A stretch of 64,000 nucleotides of DNA. Source: Nocardia aurea. Lineage in GTDB: Bacteria > Actinomycetota > Actinomycetes > Mycobacteriales > Mycobacteriaceae. The translations under genes and the position numbers were made by a program. This document shows positions 34,561 to 42,277 of this stretch, one piece after another. The stretch's first letter is position 1. Each line of letters begins with the position of its first letter. The stretch lies in NCBI RefSeq assembly GCF_003123685.1, contig NZ_QCYJ01000103.1, positions 248,001-312,000 of the forward strand. Reading direction: 5' to 3'. The notes under the pieces are model-generated. The model was not told the origin of the DNA and did not search any database. It saw only the letters and a program-made list of their open reading frames with translations.

Positions 34561-35076
34561 ATGGTCTCTGTGACGCTCGTCCGCGGTGACATCACCGAAC
34601 AATCCGTCGACGCCGTGGTCAACGCCGCGAATTCCTCGCTGCTCGGCGGCGGGGGAGTGGACGGCGCGATCCATCGGAAAGGCGGTCCGGAAATCCTCGC
34701 CGCGTGCAGGGCTTTGAGAGCTTCTCACTACGGCAAGGGTTTACGGACCGGCCAGGCCGTCGCCACCGCCGCGGGACGGTTGCCCGCCCGCTGGGTGATC
34801 CACACCGTCGGTCCGGTGTGGTCGGCCACCGAGGACCGCTCCGATCTGCTCGCCTCCTGCTATCGCGAATCCTTGCGTGTGGCAGACGAATTGGGTGCCG
34901 AGACGGTCGCGTTCCCGGCCATCTCCACCGGAATATACGGCTGGCCCATCGATGACGGTGCGCGCATCGCGATCGACACCGTTCGATCGACCTCGACGGA
35001 GGTGCGCGAAGTACGCCTTGTTGTGTTCGACCACAACGCTTTTGGAATATTCGAAGATCAACTCTCGGGCTCGTGA
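34561..35076 (+). CDS. Macro domain protein (O-acetyl-ADP-ribose deacetylase-like)
   Basis: A single-domain macro protein of 171 residues that should bind ADP-ribose derivatives. It has LVRGDITEQSVDAVVNAANSSLLGGGGVDGAIHRKGG (adenine Asp, catalytic-loop Asn and Gly-rich loop), WVIHTVGP, and AFPAISTGIYGWPIDDGARIAIDTV. This is the MacroD/YmdB subtype that removes acetyl from O-acetyl-ADP-ribose or ADP-ribose from acidic residues. ATG 34561 follows AAGGGGG. Confidence 0.9.
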   Translation: MVSVTLVRGDITEQSVDAVVNAANSSLLGGGGVDGAIHRKGGPEILAACRALRASHYGKGLRTGQAVATAAGRLPARWVIHTVGPVWSATEDRSDLLASCYRESLRVADELGAETVAFPAISTGIYGWPIDDGARIAIDTVRSTSTEVREVRLVVFDHNAFGIFEDQLSGS

Positions 35077-35124
35077 CGCCGGGGTAGAGTCGCCTCGATC
35101 GAGTGGAGCCCAGGGAGGAACTCG

Positions 35125-35538
35125 ATGGAGAACCGCAATACGCCACGTCAACTCGAACGAGCCCGGGATTCGTCGCGCAACCCGCTTACGCGGGTAATCG
35201 TGATCGCCGCGGCCGCCGTCGTCCTCGTGATCGCCGGGGTCGGAATCATCTTCGCCGTCGGAGGCGGCGAGGAAGACACGGTCACCTATGTCTACGAGGT
35301 CTCCGGAACGGCGGAAACCGCCCATATCAGCTACAACGTCGGCACCGACAAGCTCACCGAGGTCCCCGATGCCGCGCTACCGTGGCGGCAGTCGATCACC
35401 GACTCGGCCGGTTGGGCGGGCATCAGGGTCAAATCCGGCACCGATACCGGCAAGATCACGTGCCGAATCCTGCTGGGCGGCAGGGTTGTCGACGAGGAGA
35501 CGGCCATCGGCTCGGCGACCTGCACCTACGCGGACTGA
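35125..35538 (+). CDS. MmpS-like membrane protein
   Basis: 137 residues. A charged N-terminus, one transmembrane helix (VIVIAAAAVVLVIAGVGIIFAV, about residues 24-45) and a soluble outer domain, VTYVYEVSGTAETAHISYNVGT...PWRQSI...VKSGTDTGKITCRILLGGRVVDEETA...ATCTY, follow the MmpS family of accessory proteins for MmpL transporters in mycolate-containing bacteria. No mmpL gene is adjacent, so it is an orphan. Two cysteines may form a disulfide. Confidence 0.8.
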   Translation: MENRNTPRQLERARDSSRNPLTRVIVIAAAAVVLVIAGVGIIFAVGGGEEDTVTYVYEVSGTAETAHISYNVGTDKLTEVPDAALPWRQSITDSAGWAGIRVKSGTDTGKITCRILLGGRVVDEETAIGSATCTYAD

Positions 35539-35609
35539 CCGCGGCGCGGCCCCTCCCGGCCGGTCGTCCGTGTCGCTGGTGACCCGCCCGAACCTCATCC
35601 ACTAGACTC

Positions 35610-35625
35610 TCGAACAGTTGTTCGT
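35610..35625 (+). promoter_or_regulatory. LexA (SOS) box upstream of ruvC
   Basis: TCGAAC-AGTT-GTTCGT matches the actinobacterial SOS box TCGAAC-N4-GTTCGA except for the last base. It directly follows a -10-like TAGACT (35603-35608) and precedes the ruvC GTG by 19 bases, so LexA would cover the transcription start of ruvCAB. Confidence 0.85.
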
Positions 35626-35644
35626 GTCTGCGAGAGGGGTTTTC

Positions 35645-36238
35645 GTGCGGGTGATGGGCGTCGATCCCGGGCTCACCCGGTGCGGGCTCAGCATGGTGGA
35701 CGGCGGCATCGGACGTAAGGTCACCGCCATCGCCGTCGACGTCGTCCGGACACCGCCCGAACTCGATCTGGCCCATCGCCTGCTCCAGGTCGCCGACGCC
35801 GCCGAGTCCTGGATGGACACCCACCGGCCCGAGGCGGTCGCCATCGAGCGCGTCTTCGCCCAGCACAATGTGCGGACAGCGATGGGTACCGCGCAGGCGG
35901 GCGGGGTGATCGCGCTCGCGGCCGCGCGCCGGGGCATCCCGGTGGCCTTCCATACCCCGAGCGAGGTGAAAGCGGCGGTCACCGGCAGCGGCACCGCGGA
36001 CAAGGCCCAGGTGACGGCGATGGTCACCCGCATCCTCGGACTCGCGGTCGCGCCGAAACCCGCCGATGCGGCCGATGCGCTCGCCCTGGCGATCTGTCAT
36101 TGTTGGCGGGCGCCGCTGCTGGCCCGGATGGCCGCGGCCGAGGCGCAGGCCGCCGCGGCACAGCGGCGGTACACCGAACGGCTCGCCGCCCAGCAGGCAC
36201 AGCGGCTCGCCGAACAACGGAAGGCGGTGGGCGGGTGA
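35645..36238 (+). CDS. ruvC: Holliday junction resolvase RuvC
   Basis: This 197-residue RNase H-fold endonuclease cuts Holliday junctions. The acidic active site is seen in VMGVDPGLTRCG, AIERVF and the C-terminal KPADAADALALAICH. The last 35 residues are a charged, Ala/Gln/Arg-rich tail, probably helical. GTG 35645 follows GAGAGGGG; an upstream in-frame TTG at 35618 lies inside the SOS box and is rejected. The stop overlaps the ruvA start (GTGA). Confidence 0.95.
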   Translation: MRVMGVDPGLTRCGLSMVDGGIGRKVTAIAVDVVRTPPELDLAHRLLQVADAAESWMDTHRPEAVAIERVFAQHNVRTAMGTAQAGGVIALAAARRGIPVAFHTPSEVKAAVTGSGTADKAQVTAMVTRILGLAVAPKPADAADALALAICHCWRAPLLARMAAAEAQAAAAQRRYTERLAAQQAQRLAEQRKAVGG

Positions 36239-36837
36239 TCGCGTCGGTACGCGGTGAGGTGCTCGAGGTCGCGCTCGACCACGTGGTGATCGAGGCGGCC
36301 GGGGTGGGCTATCGGCTCAACGCCACGCCCGCCACCCTGGCTACGCTGACCCGTGGCGAGGACACCCGGCTCTACACCTCGATGATCGTCCGCGAGGATT
36401 CGATGACCCTGTTCGGCTTCGCCGACACCGAAGCGCGCGACCTGTTCGGGCTGTTGCAGACGGTGTCCGGCGTCGGACCCCGGCTGGCCATGGCGGTACT
36501 GGCCGTGCTCGAACCGGAGGCGCTGCGCAAGGCGCTGGCGGAGAGCAATGTGGGGGCGCTGACCAGGGTGCCCGGCATCGGCAAACGCGGTGCCGAGCGC
36601 ATGGTCGTCGAATTGCGCGACAAGGTGAATCTCGTTCCGGTGCAGGCGGGCCCGCCCGGATCGGTGCCACCGGCCACCGCCCCGGTGCGCGATCAGGTGA
36701 TCGAGGCGTTGACCGGGCTCAGCTTCCCGCTCAAACAGGCCGAGCAGGCCGTCGACACCGTGCTGGCCGAACAGCCGGCCGCGGGGACCTCCGTCGCGTT
36801 GCGCGCGGCGCTGAATCTGCTCGGTAAGAACCGCTAG
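36235..36837 (+). CDS. ruvA: Holliday junction DNA helicase subunit RuvA
   Basis: The 200-residue junction-binding subunit loads RuvB. It has the N-terminal OB fold (MIASVRGEVLEVALDHVVIEAAGVGYRL), two helix-hairpin-helix motifs (LLQTVSGVGPRLAMAVL and LTRVPGIGKRGAERMVVEL) and the C-terminal RuvB-contact domain (DQVIEALTGLSFPLKQAEQAV). GTG 36235 overlaps the ruvC stop. Confidence 0.96.
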   Translation: MIASVRGEVLEVALDHVVIEAAGVGYRLNATPATLATLTRGEDTRLYTSMIVREDSMTLFGFADTEARDLFGLLQTVSGVGPRLAMAVLAVLEPEALRKALAESNVGALTRVPGIGKRGAERMVVELRDKVNLVPVQAGPPGSVPPATAPVRDQVIEALTGLSFPLKQAEQAVDTVLAEQPAAGTSVALRAALNLLGKNR

Positions 36838-36849
36838 GCGGCGACGGAT

Positions 36850-37932
36850 ATGGAATACGAAGACGAATCGCCCGAATCCCAGGTCACCGCGAGTTACCTG
36901 CGGTCGGACGGGGAGATCGAGGCGAGCCTTCGCCCGAAATCGCTCGACGACTTCATCGGCCAGCCGCGTGTCCGCGAACAACTCGCGCTGGTGCTGCGCG
37001 GTGCGAAGCAGCGCGGCAGCACCCCCGATCACGTGCTGCTCTCCGGACCGCCGGGACTCGGCAAGACGAGTATGGCGATGATCATCGCGGGCGAGTTGGG
37101 CACGGCGCTGCGCCTGACCTCCGGTCCGGCGCTGGAACGTGCGGGCGATCTCGCGGCGATGCTGAGCAATCTGGTCGAAGGCGATGTCCTGTTCATCGAC
37201 GAGATCCACCGCATCGCCCGGCCCGCCGAGGAGATGCTGTACCTGGCGATGGAGGATTTCCGCGTCGACGTCGTCGTCGGCAAAGGGCCAGGCGCCACCT
37301 CGATCCCACTCGATATCGCCCCGTTCACCCTGGTGGGCGCGACGACCAGGTCGGGCGCGCTGACCGGTCCGCTGCGCGACCGCTTCGGTTTCACCGGCCA
37401 CATGGATTTCTACGAGCCGCCCGAACTGCTGCTGATCCTGCAACGCTCGGCCCATATCCTCGGCGTCGAGATCGACGTCGAGGCCGCCGCCGAGATCGCG
37501 GGCCGTTCCCGTGGTACGCCCCGTATCGCGAACCGTCTGCTGCGCCGGGTTCGCGACTACGCCGAGGTCCGCGCCGACGGGCGGGTGAACAGGGCGATCG
37601 CCCGGGCCGCGCTCGAGGTGTACGACGTGGACACCCTCGGTCTGGACCGTCTCGACCGCGCCGTGCTCGGCGCGCTGGTCCGCAGTTTCGGTGGCGGACC
37701 GGTCGGTGTCTCCACCCTCGCGGTCGCCGTCGGCGAGGAGTCGGCGACGGTCGAGGAAGTGTGCGAACCCTTCCTGGTTCGCGCGGGGATGATCGCCCGT
37801 ACCCCCAGGGGGCGGGTCGCGACCGCCGCGGCCTGGGAGCATCTCGGACTGGTTCCGCCCCCGGATCTCGTCTTCGGCGCGATCGAGGTTCGTGGCCGCG
37901 AATCCCACCCGACTCTCGATCTCTTCGACTGA
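36850..37932 (+). CDS. ruvB: Holliday junction branch migration ATPase RuvB
   Basis: 360-residue AAA+ motor. Visible are RPKSLDDFIGQPRVREQL, Walker A in GPPGLGKTSMAM, Walker B in VLFIDEIHRI, sensor 1 in GATTRSGALTGPLRDRFG, and the C-terminal winged helix with GTPRIANRLLRRVRDYAEV. It follows ruvA by 12 bases and completes the SOS-controlled operon. Confidence 0.97.
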   Translation: MEYEDESPESQVTASYLRSDGEIEASLRPKSLDDFIGQPRVREQLALVLRGAKQRGSTPDHVLLSGPPGLGKTSMAMIIAGELGTALRLTSGPALERAGDLAAMLSNLVEGDVLFIDEIHRIARPAEEMLYLAMEDFRVDVVVGKGPGATSIPLDIAPFTLVGATTRSGALTGPLRDRFGFTGHMDFYEPPELLLILQRSAHILGVEIDVEAAAEIAGRSRGTPRIANRLLRRVRDYAEVRADGRVNRAIARAALEVYDVDTLGLDRLDRAVLGALVRSFGGGPVGVSTLAVAVGEESATVEEVCEPFLVRAGMIARTPRGRVATAAAWEHLGLVPPPDLVFGAIEVRGRESHPTLDLFD

Positions 37933-38039
37933 ATCTCGGGTTCCCTCCCGCCCGCGTCGATGTCACCGCCTGTCCGTTTCGACGGCGGACCTCGCAGGCC
38001 GGGCGGCCGAGTCGGGTCCGGCGGGCTAGAGTCGATCGG

Positions 38040-38555
38040 GTGGCGGTGGTCCAGACAGTCCTCGAGCGAGTGCCCGAGCCGGTTCGTTCCCAGCTGATCC
38101 TGCATCGGGAGAAGCTCAAGTTCGCTATGGTCGGCGCACTGACCTGGTTCATCGATACCGGTGTGGTGTACGCGACGAAGTTGACCGTCCTGGGCGAGAA
38201 GCCGCTGACAGCACGACTTCTCGGGGTGCTGATCGCCACGATCGCGTCCTACGTGCTCAATCGCGAGTGGTCGTTCCGGACCCGCGGCGGCAGGCAACGT
38301 CATCACGAGGCCGCGCTGTTCTTCGCCGTCAGCGCGCTCGGCATCGGTGTGACACTGCTCCCACAAGCGATTTCGCTCTATATCTTCAATATCCGCGTGC
38401 CGCACGTCGGTCCGGTCACCCAGGCGGTCGCGAATTTCATCACCGGCCAGATCCTCGGCGTACTGCTGGCGATGGTGTTCCGTTTCTGGGCCTTCAAGCG
38501 CTACGTCTTCCCCGACGATCTGCGCGAAGCCGAACTGCACAGCATCCAGGGCTGA
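38040..38555 (+). CDS. GtrA-family membrane protein
   Basis: 171 residues with four hydrophobic helices and the GtrA signature KFAMVGALTWFIDTGVVYAT near the start and SYVLNREWSFRTRGG in the middle, ending in GVLLAMVFRFWAFKRYVF. GtrA proteins act in membrane transfer of lipid-linked sugars; in mycobacteria one member is linked to arabinan or galactan synthesis. The start is GTG 38040. It is separated from ruvB by about 107 bases and may have its own promoter. The partner glycosyltransferase is not in the window. Confidence 0.85.
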   Translation: MAVVQTVLERVPEPVRSQLILHREKLKFAMVGALTWFIDTGVVYATKLTVLGEKPLTARLLGVLIATIASYVLNREWSFRTRGGRQRHHEAALFFAVSALGIGVTLLPQAISLYIFNIRVPHVGPVTQAVANFITGQILGVLLAMVFRFWAFKRYVFPDDLREAELHSIQG

Positions 38556-38590
38556 ATCGGGGGCCGTTCGCCTGCCCGCGCGAGCGATGG

Positions 38591-39244
38591 TCAGCGGCGC
38601 GGCCCCATATGCTCCAGCGCGATCACGACCAGGTCGAGGAAGGCGTCGACCTCGTCGCGCTGATATCCCCGCGTCCCCAGTCGCGCGTCGGTGAACTGCA
38701 CGGATTGCACATCGCCCACCGTCAGGCTGCCCGGTCCGCCGTGTACCAGGGTGGCCGCGACGAGATCGAGGAACGCGTCCACCTCTTCCTCGTTGTAACC
38801 CCGGTGCCCGACCGGAGCCTGGCTGAATCGCATGCGGTGCACATCGTCGTAGGTGAGCAGCGGGGCAGGGCGATCCGATCCGCTTCCGCCCGCGGGCACC
38901 GGTCGTAGACCGCGCTGGCGATATTCGAGTTCGACGCGCACCCGGTCGAGGAATTCGTCGACCTGATCGGCCTGATAACCGCGTCCGCCGAAGCGGGGTA
39001 CGTCGAAGACGACATTGCGCACGGTGTCGGCGGTCATCGAGCCTCGCCCGTCCAGTGTCGCCGCGACCAACTCCAGAAAGGTGTCCACCTCGTCCGCGTC
39101 GTAACCGCGATGGCCCACCGATGGCATGGCGAAGTGGATCCGGCTCACATCCTCGGGAGTCATCACTCGCGTAATTGTGTCAGGCTCGTCATCCGAGGCC
39201 GATCGGTTGGCCCTATTTCGTACTGCACGGTCTCTTGTGAACAC
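38591..39244 (-). CDS. Protein with four DivIVA-like motifs
   Basis: About 217 residues made largely of four copies of the DivIVA/Wag31 membrane-targeting motif. The pattern is hydrophobic-F-x5-G-x-RGY-x3-EVDxFLD-hydrophobic: SVGHRGYDADEVDTFLELVAATL, RFGGRGYQADQVDEFLDRVRVEL, PVGHRGYNEEEVDAFLDLVAATL and RLGTRGYQRDEVDAFLDLVVIAL. The long coiled coil of true DivIVA is missing. Copies 1 and 3 are the most alike. Possible starts are GTG 39280, GTG 39244 (GGGGG upstream) and ATG 39163 (just before the first motif); I chose the middle one. A role at curved membranes or the cell pole is inferred. Confidence 0.75.
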   Translation of the reverse strand: MFTRDRAVRNRANRSASDDEPDTITRVMTPEDVSRIHFAMPSVGHRGYDADEVDTFLELVAATLDGRGSMTADTVRNVVFDVPRFGGRGYQADQVDEFLDRVRVELEYRQRGLRPVPAGGSGSDRPAPLLTYDDVHRMRFSQAPVGHRGYNEEEVDAFLDLVAATLVHGGPGSLTVGDVQSVQFTDARLGTRGYQRDEVDAFLDLVVIALEHMGPRR

Positions 39245-39306
39245 TTCGCCCCCATGCGAACCGGTCCTGCCTGTGTCCACACTGTAGCTTCCACCGCCCC
39301 GGCTTC

Positions 39307-39930
39307 TCAGTCCTTGCGAACACCGTCGACGAGCAATCTGCGGATGGCCACGTTCAGCGCGGCTATCGCCGATTCGTCCGGATCGCGCAGTCCGTGCACG
39401 ATGCCCGCGAGCAACATGCCGGTGACAGCCCGTGCGGTATTCAGCGTGTCGAGATCCTCTCGGAGATAACCGAGTTCGACTCCGTGCTCCAGATAGCCCG
39501 CGGTGAGGGTGTCGGCGGTGTCCAGTAGCCCATACAGCCGCGCGGTGAGTTCGTCGTCGATTCCCGTCGCGTGGAAGAGCAACAACTGGGCGACCCGACG
39601 GTCCTCGACGAGTATGTGCGTCAGCGCGACGCCGATCCGGTCGATCTGCGCGCGGTATTCGTCGAGGGTGGTCGCGGCGTCCGGGGCGTTCTCGGTGCCG
39701 AGCGCGCCGACGATCCGCGCGGCCAGATCGTCGATGACGTGGTCGATGATGTCGCGCTTGTTGCTGAAGTAGCGGTAGAACGTGCCGTGTCCGATGCCGA
39801 GTTCGGTGGCGATATCGGCGATTCCGGTGGCGTGATAGCCGCGTTCGGCGAACTGGACGAAGGCGGTGTCGATGATGTCCTGGCGCAATTCGGCTTTGCG
39901 TCGTTCGGCCCGCGTCGGTGGCTTCGTCAC
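39307..39930 (-). CDS. TetR-family transcriptional regulator
   Basis: 207-residue repressor with the N-terminal HTH DTAFVQFAERGYHATGIADIATELGIGHGTFYRYFSNKRDII and a helical ligand-binding part. GTG 39930 is preferred over ATG 39972, because the latter lies inside a 22-base operator palindrome (39956-39977). It is divergent from the flavin monooxygenase gene, which it probably controls. Confidence 0.88.
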   Translation of the reverse strand: MTKPPTRAERRKAELRQDIIDTAFVQFAERGYHATGIADIATELGIGHGTFYRYFSNKRDIIDHVIDDLAARIVGALGTENAPDAATTLDEYRAQIDRIGVALTHILVEDRRVAQLLLFHATGIDDELTARLYGLLDTADTLTAGYLEHGVELGYLREDLDTLNTARAVTGMLLAGIVHGLRDPDESAIAALNVAIRRLLVDGVRKD

Positions 39931-39955
39931 CAGGCCGATGATACAGTCGTCACAA

Positions 39956-39977
39956 ACGGAATGATGTGTCATTCTGT
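39956..39977. promoter_or_regulatory. TetR operator between regulator and monooxygenase
   Basis: A 22-base palindrome of form ACnGAATGA-N4-TCATTCnGT lies 25 bases before the TetR GTG and 59 bases before the monooxygenase GTG. The size and symmetry fit a TetR dimer site. Confidence 0.75.
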
Positions 39978-40036
39978 GATGAATGATTCAGCCGAGGCTG
40001 GATCCCCTGACAGTTGATTCACCTTGGAGGTTCGAC

Positions 40037-41548
40037 GTGGCACCTCGGTACGACGCGGTCGTGGTCGGTGCGGGGTTCGGCGGCATGGGCGCGGGCATCC
40101 AGCTCGACCGGCTCGGCCTGAGCGATTACGTGATCCTGGAACGCGAGAACGATCTCGGCGGTACCTGGCACGTCAATCACTACCCGGGTCTGGCCGTCGA
40201 CATCGCCTCGGTCACCTATTCGTATTCCTTCGAGCCCAACCCGTACTGGTCGCGCCTGTTCGCGCCGGGCGCGGAACTCAAGAAATACGCCGCGCACGTC
40301 GCGGACAAATACGGCCTGCGCAGGCGGATGCGCTTCGGCGTCGTCGTCGACGGCGCCCGCTGGGACGTCGATCAGGAGCACTGGGTGGTCACGCTGGCAG
40401 GCGGGGAGACCGTCACGGGCCGGTATCTGCTCACCGCTACCGGGTTCCTGTCCCAGCCCTACACCCCGCCGTTCCCCGGTATCGAGTCGTTCGCGGGCAA
40501 GATCATCCACACCACGGCGTGGGAGGACGATTTCGATCTCACCGGGCGCAAGGCGGCCGTCATCGGCACCGGTGCGACGGCGGTCCAGTTGGTTCCCGAG
40601 GCCGCGGCGAAGGTCGCCGAGCTGACGGTCTTCCAGCGCACGCCGATCTGGGTGGTCCCCAAGGTCGATGTGCCCATCCCGGCCGCGGTGCAGAAGTTGT
40701 TCGCCAGGGTGCCCGCCGCGCAGAAGGCGGCGCGGATGGTGAACACCTCCCTGCTCGAGGCGGTGATGGTGCTGGGGGTGCTGCATTTCGACCGGGCCAG
40801 ACCGCTGAACCGGGCTGCGGGCCTGCTGGCGAAGGCGCATCTGCGGGTGCAGGTGCGCGACAAGGAGATTCGCAGGAAACTCACGCCGCACTACGACTTC
40901 GGCTGCAAGCGGCCGACGTTCTCGAATTCCTACTTCGCCGTGTTCAACCGGCGGGATGTGCGGCTCGAGACCGAGTCCATCGACCACATCGAGGCGGACG
41001 GGATCGTCACCGCCGACGGGCGCAAGACCGAGATCGACACCCTGATCCTTGCCACCGGCTTCGACCTGTGGGACGTGAACTTCCCCGCCATCGAGATCAT
41101 CGGCCGTGACGGACGCGACCTGGGAAAGTGGTGGCGCGACAACCGCTTCCAGGCCTACGAGGGCATCACCGTGCCCGAGTTCCCGAACTTCCTCAGCCTG
41201 AACAGTCCGTATTCCTACAGCGGCCTGTCCTACTTCACCACCATCGAGGCCCAGATGAAGCATATGGGCCGGTTGTTCGGCGAGATGCGCCGTCGCGGCG
41301 CGAAGACCTTCGAGGTCTCCGAGGCGGCCAACGCCAGATTCCTCGCCGAGGTCACCGAACGCCTCGGATCCTCGGTCTTCTACGCGGGCGATTGCTCCAC
41401 CGCCCGCAGTTACTACTTCAACCCGCACGGCGAGGCGGCGCTGCTGCGCCCCAACAGCACCGTCAGCACCCATCGTCGCGCGGTCGGGTTCCCGATCGCG
41501 GATTACACCTTCGGATCAGGCGCCGAGACGCCCGCGCGCTCCGCCTGA
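40037..41548 (+). CDS. Flavin-containing (Baeyer-Villiger type) monooxygenase
   Basis: The 503-residue enzyme binds FAD through VVGAGFGGMGAGIQLDRLG and NADPH through GTGATAVQLVPEAA. The Baeyer-Villiger fingerprint FxGxxxHTxxW is present as FAGKIIHTTAWEDD, so it probably inserts oxygen into a ketone or oxidises a heteroatom. GGAGG at 40026-40030 places the start at GTG 40037, six bases away. It is divergent from a TetR gene with a clear operator between, so it should be inducible by its substrate, which is unknown. Confidence 0.9.
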   Translation: MAPRYDAVVVGAGFGGMGAGIQLDRLGLSDYVILERENDLGGTWHVNHYPGLAVDIASVTYSYSFEPNPYWSRLFAPGAELKKYAAHVADKYGLRRRMRFGVVVDGARWDVDQEHWVVTLAGGETVTGRYLLTATGFLSQPYTPPFPGIESFAGKIIHTTAWEDDFDLTGRKAAVIGTGATAVQLVPEAAAKVAELTVFQRTPIWVVPKVDVPIPAAVQKLFARVPAAQKAARMVNTSLLEAVMVLGVLHFDRARPLNRAAGLLAKAHLRVQVRDKEIRRKLTPHYDFGCKRPTFSNSYFAVFNRRDVRLETESIDHIEADGIVTADGRKTEIDTLILATGFDLWDVNFPAIEIIGRDGRDLGKWWRDNRFQAYEGITVPEFPNFLSLNSPYSYSGLSYFTTIEAQMKHMGRLFGEMRRRGAKTFEVSEAANARFLAEVTERLGSSVFYAGDCSTARSYYFNPHGEAALLRPNSTVSTHRRAVGFPIADYTFGSGAETPARSA

Positions 41549-41715
41549 GATCGTCCGACGCCCCGGCGGAATCGGCGCGCCGGGGCGCCCGCCGAGCCGC
41601 GTGCACTCGACCAGCGGGATGTCGAGGGTGTGCGGGTGTGGCGTCGGTGACACGAACTGGCAGACTGTGTGGGTACCTGACCATCCCCACCGATCACTAG
41701 GGACTGACTTCGACG

Positions 41716-42105
41716 ATGGAACTCCTGTTTCCGCTGCTGCTGGTAGCCCTGCTCGTGCCGATGTTCCTCGGCGTCCGCCGTCAGAAGCGGGAGGCCGAGA
41801 AGGTCTCATCGATGCAGGAAAGCCTCAAGATCGGCGATTCGGTCACCACGACGTCGGGTCTGTACGGAACCGTCGTCGACCTGGATGACGAGACCATCGA
41901 TCTGGAGATCGCCGAAGACGTCGTCACCACCTGGCTGCGCGCGGCCGTCCGCGATGTGCGCACCGCGGAGACGACCGACGAGACCGGCGACGCGGCGGAC
42001 GCCGAGAAGTCCGGTACAGACGAGTCCGCTACCGACGACGGCGACGAGACCTCGGCCGTCGAGGAGTCCACCACGCAGACCGAGACCCGGCTGACCAAGG
42101 ACTAG
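41716..42105 (+). CDS. yajC: Preprotein translocase subunit YajC
   Basis: 129 residues: one N-terminal membrane helix (LLFPLLLVALLVPMFLG), RRQKREAEKVSSMQESLKIGDSVTTTSGLYGTVVDLDDETIDLEIA, and an acidic Asp/Glu/Thr tail. YajC joins SecDF at the translocon. It opens the yajC-secD-secF group, as Rv2588c does in M. tuberculosis. Confidence 0.93.
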   Translation: MELLFPLLLVALLVPMFLGVRRQKREAEKVSSMQESLKIGDSVTTTSGLYGTVVDLDDETIDLEIAEDVVTTWLRAAVRDVRTAETTDETGDAADAEKSGTDESATDDGDETSAVEESTTQTETRLTKD

Positions 42106-42277
42106 ATCGCCCGTCCCGGTGCGTTCGCGCCGGTACGTCGCCGTGCGGGTGCCGTGCCCGCAGGCCGCGCGGGGCGCGTCCGCCGCCGTCGCTCGATGTT
42201 CCGGCGTGTGTCCGATCGCGAGTTCGACGCGCGCCCGCTTGTTCCACCCTCGACTTCCCGCCTAGGAGATACGTACT

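Noticed and set aside
39972..39972. ATG 39972 as the start of the TetR gene
   Set aside because: It lies inside the 22-base operator, so the transcript would start downstream of it; GTG 39930 fits better.
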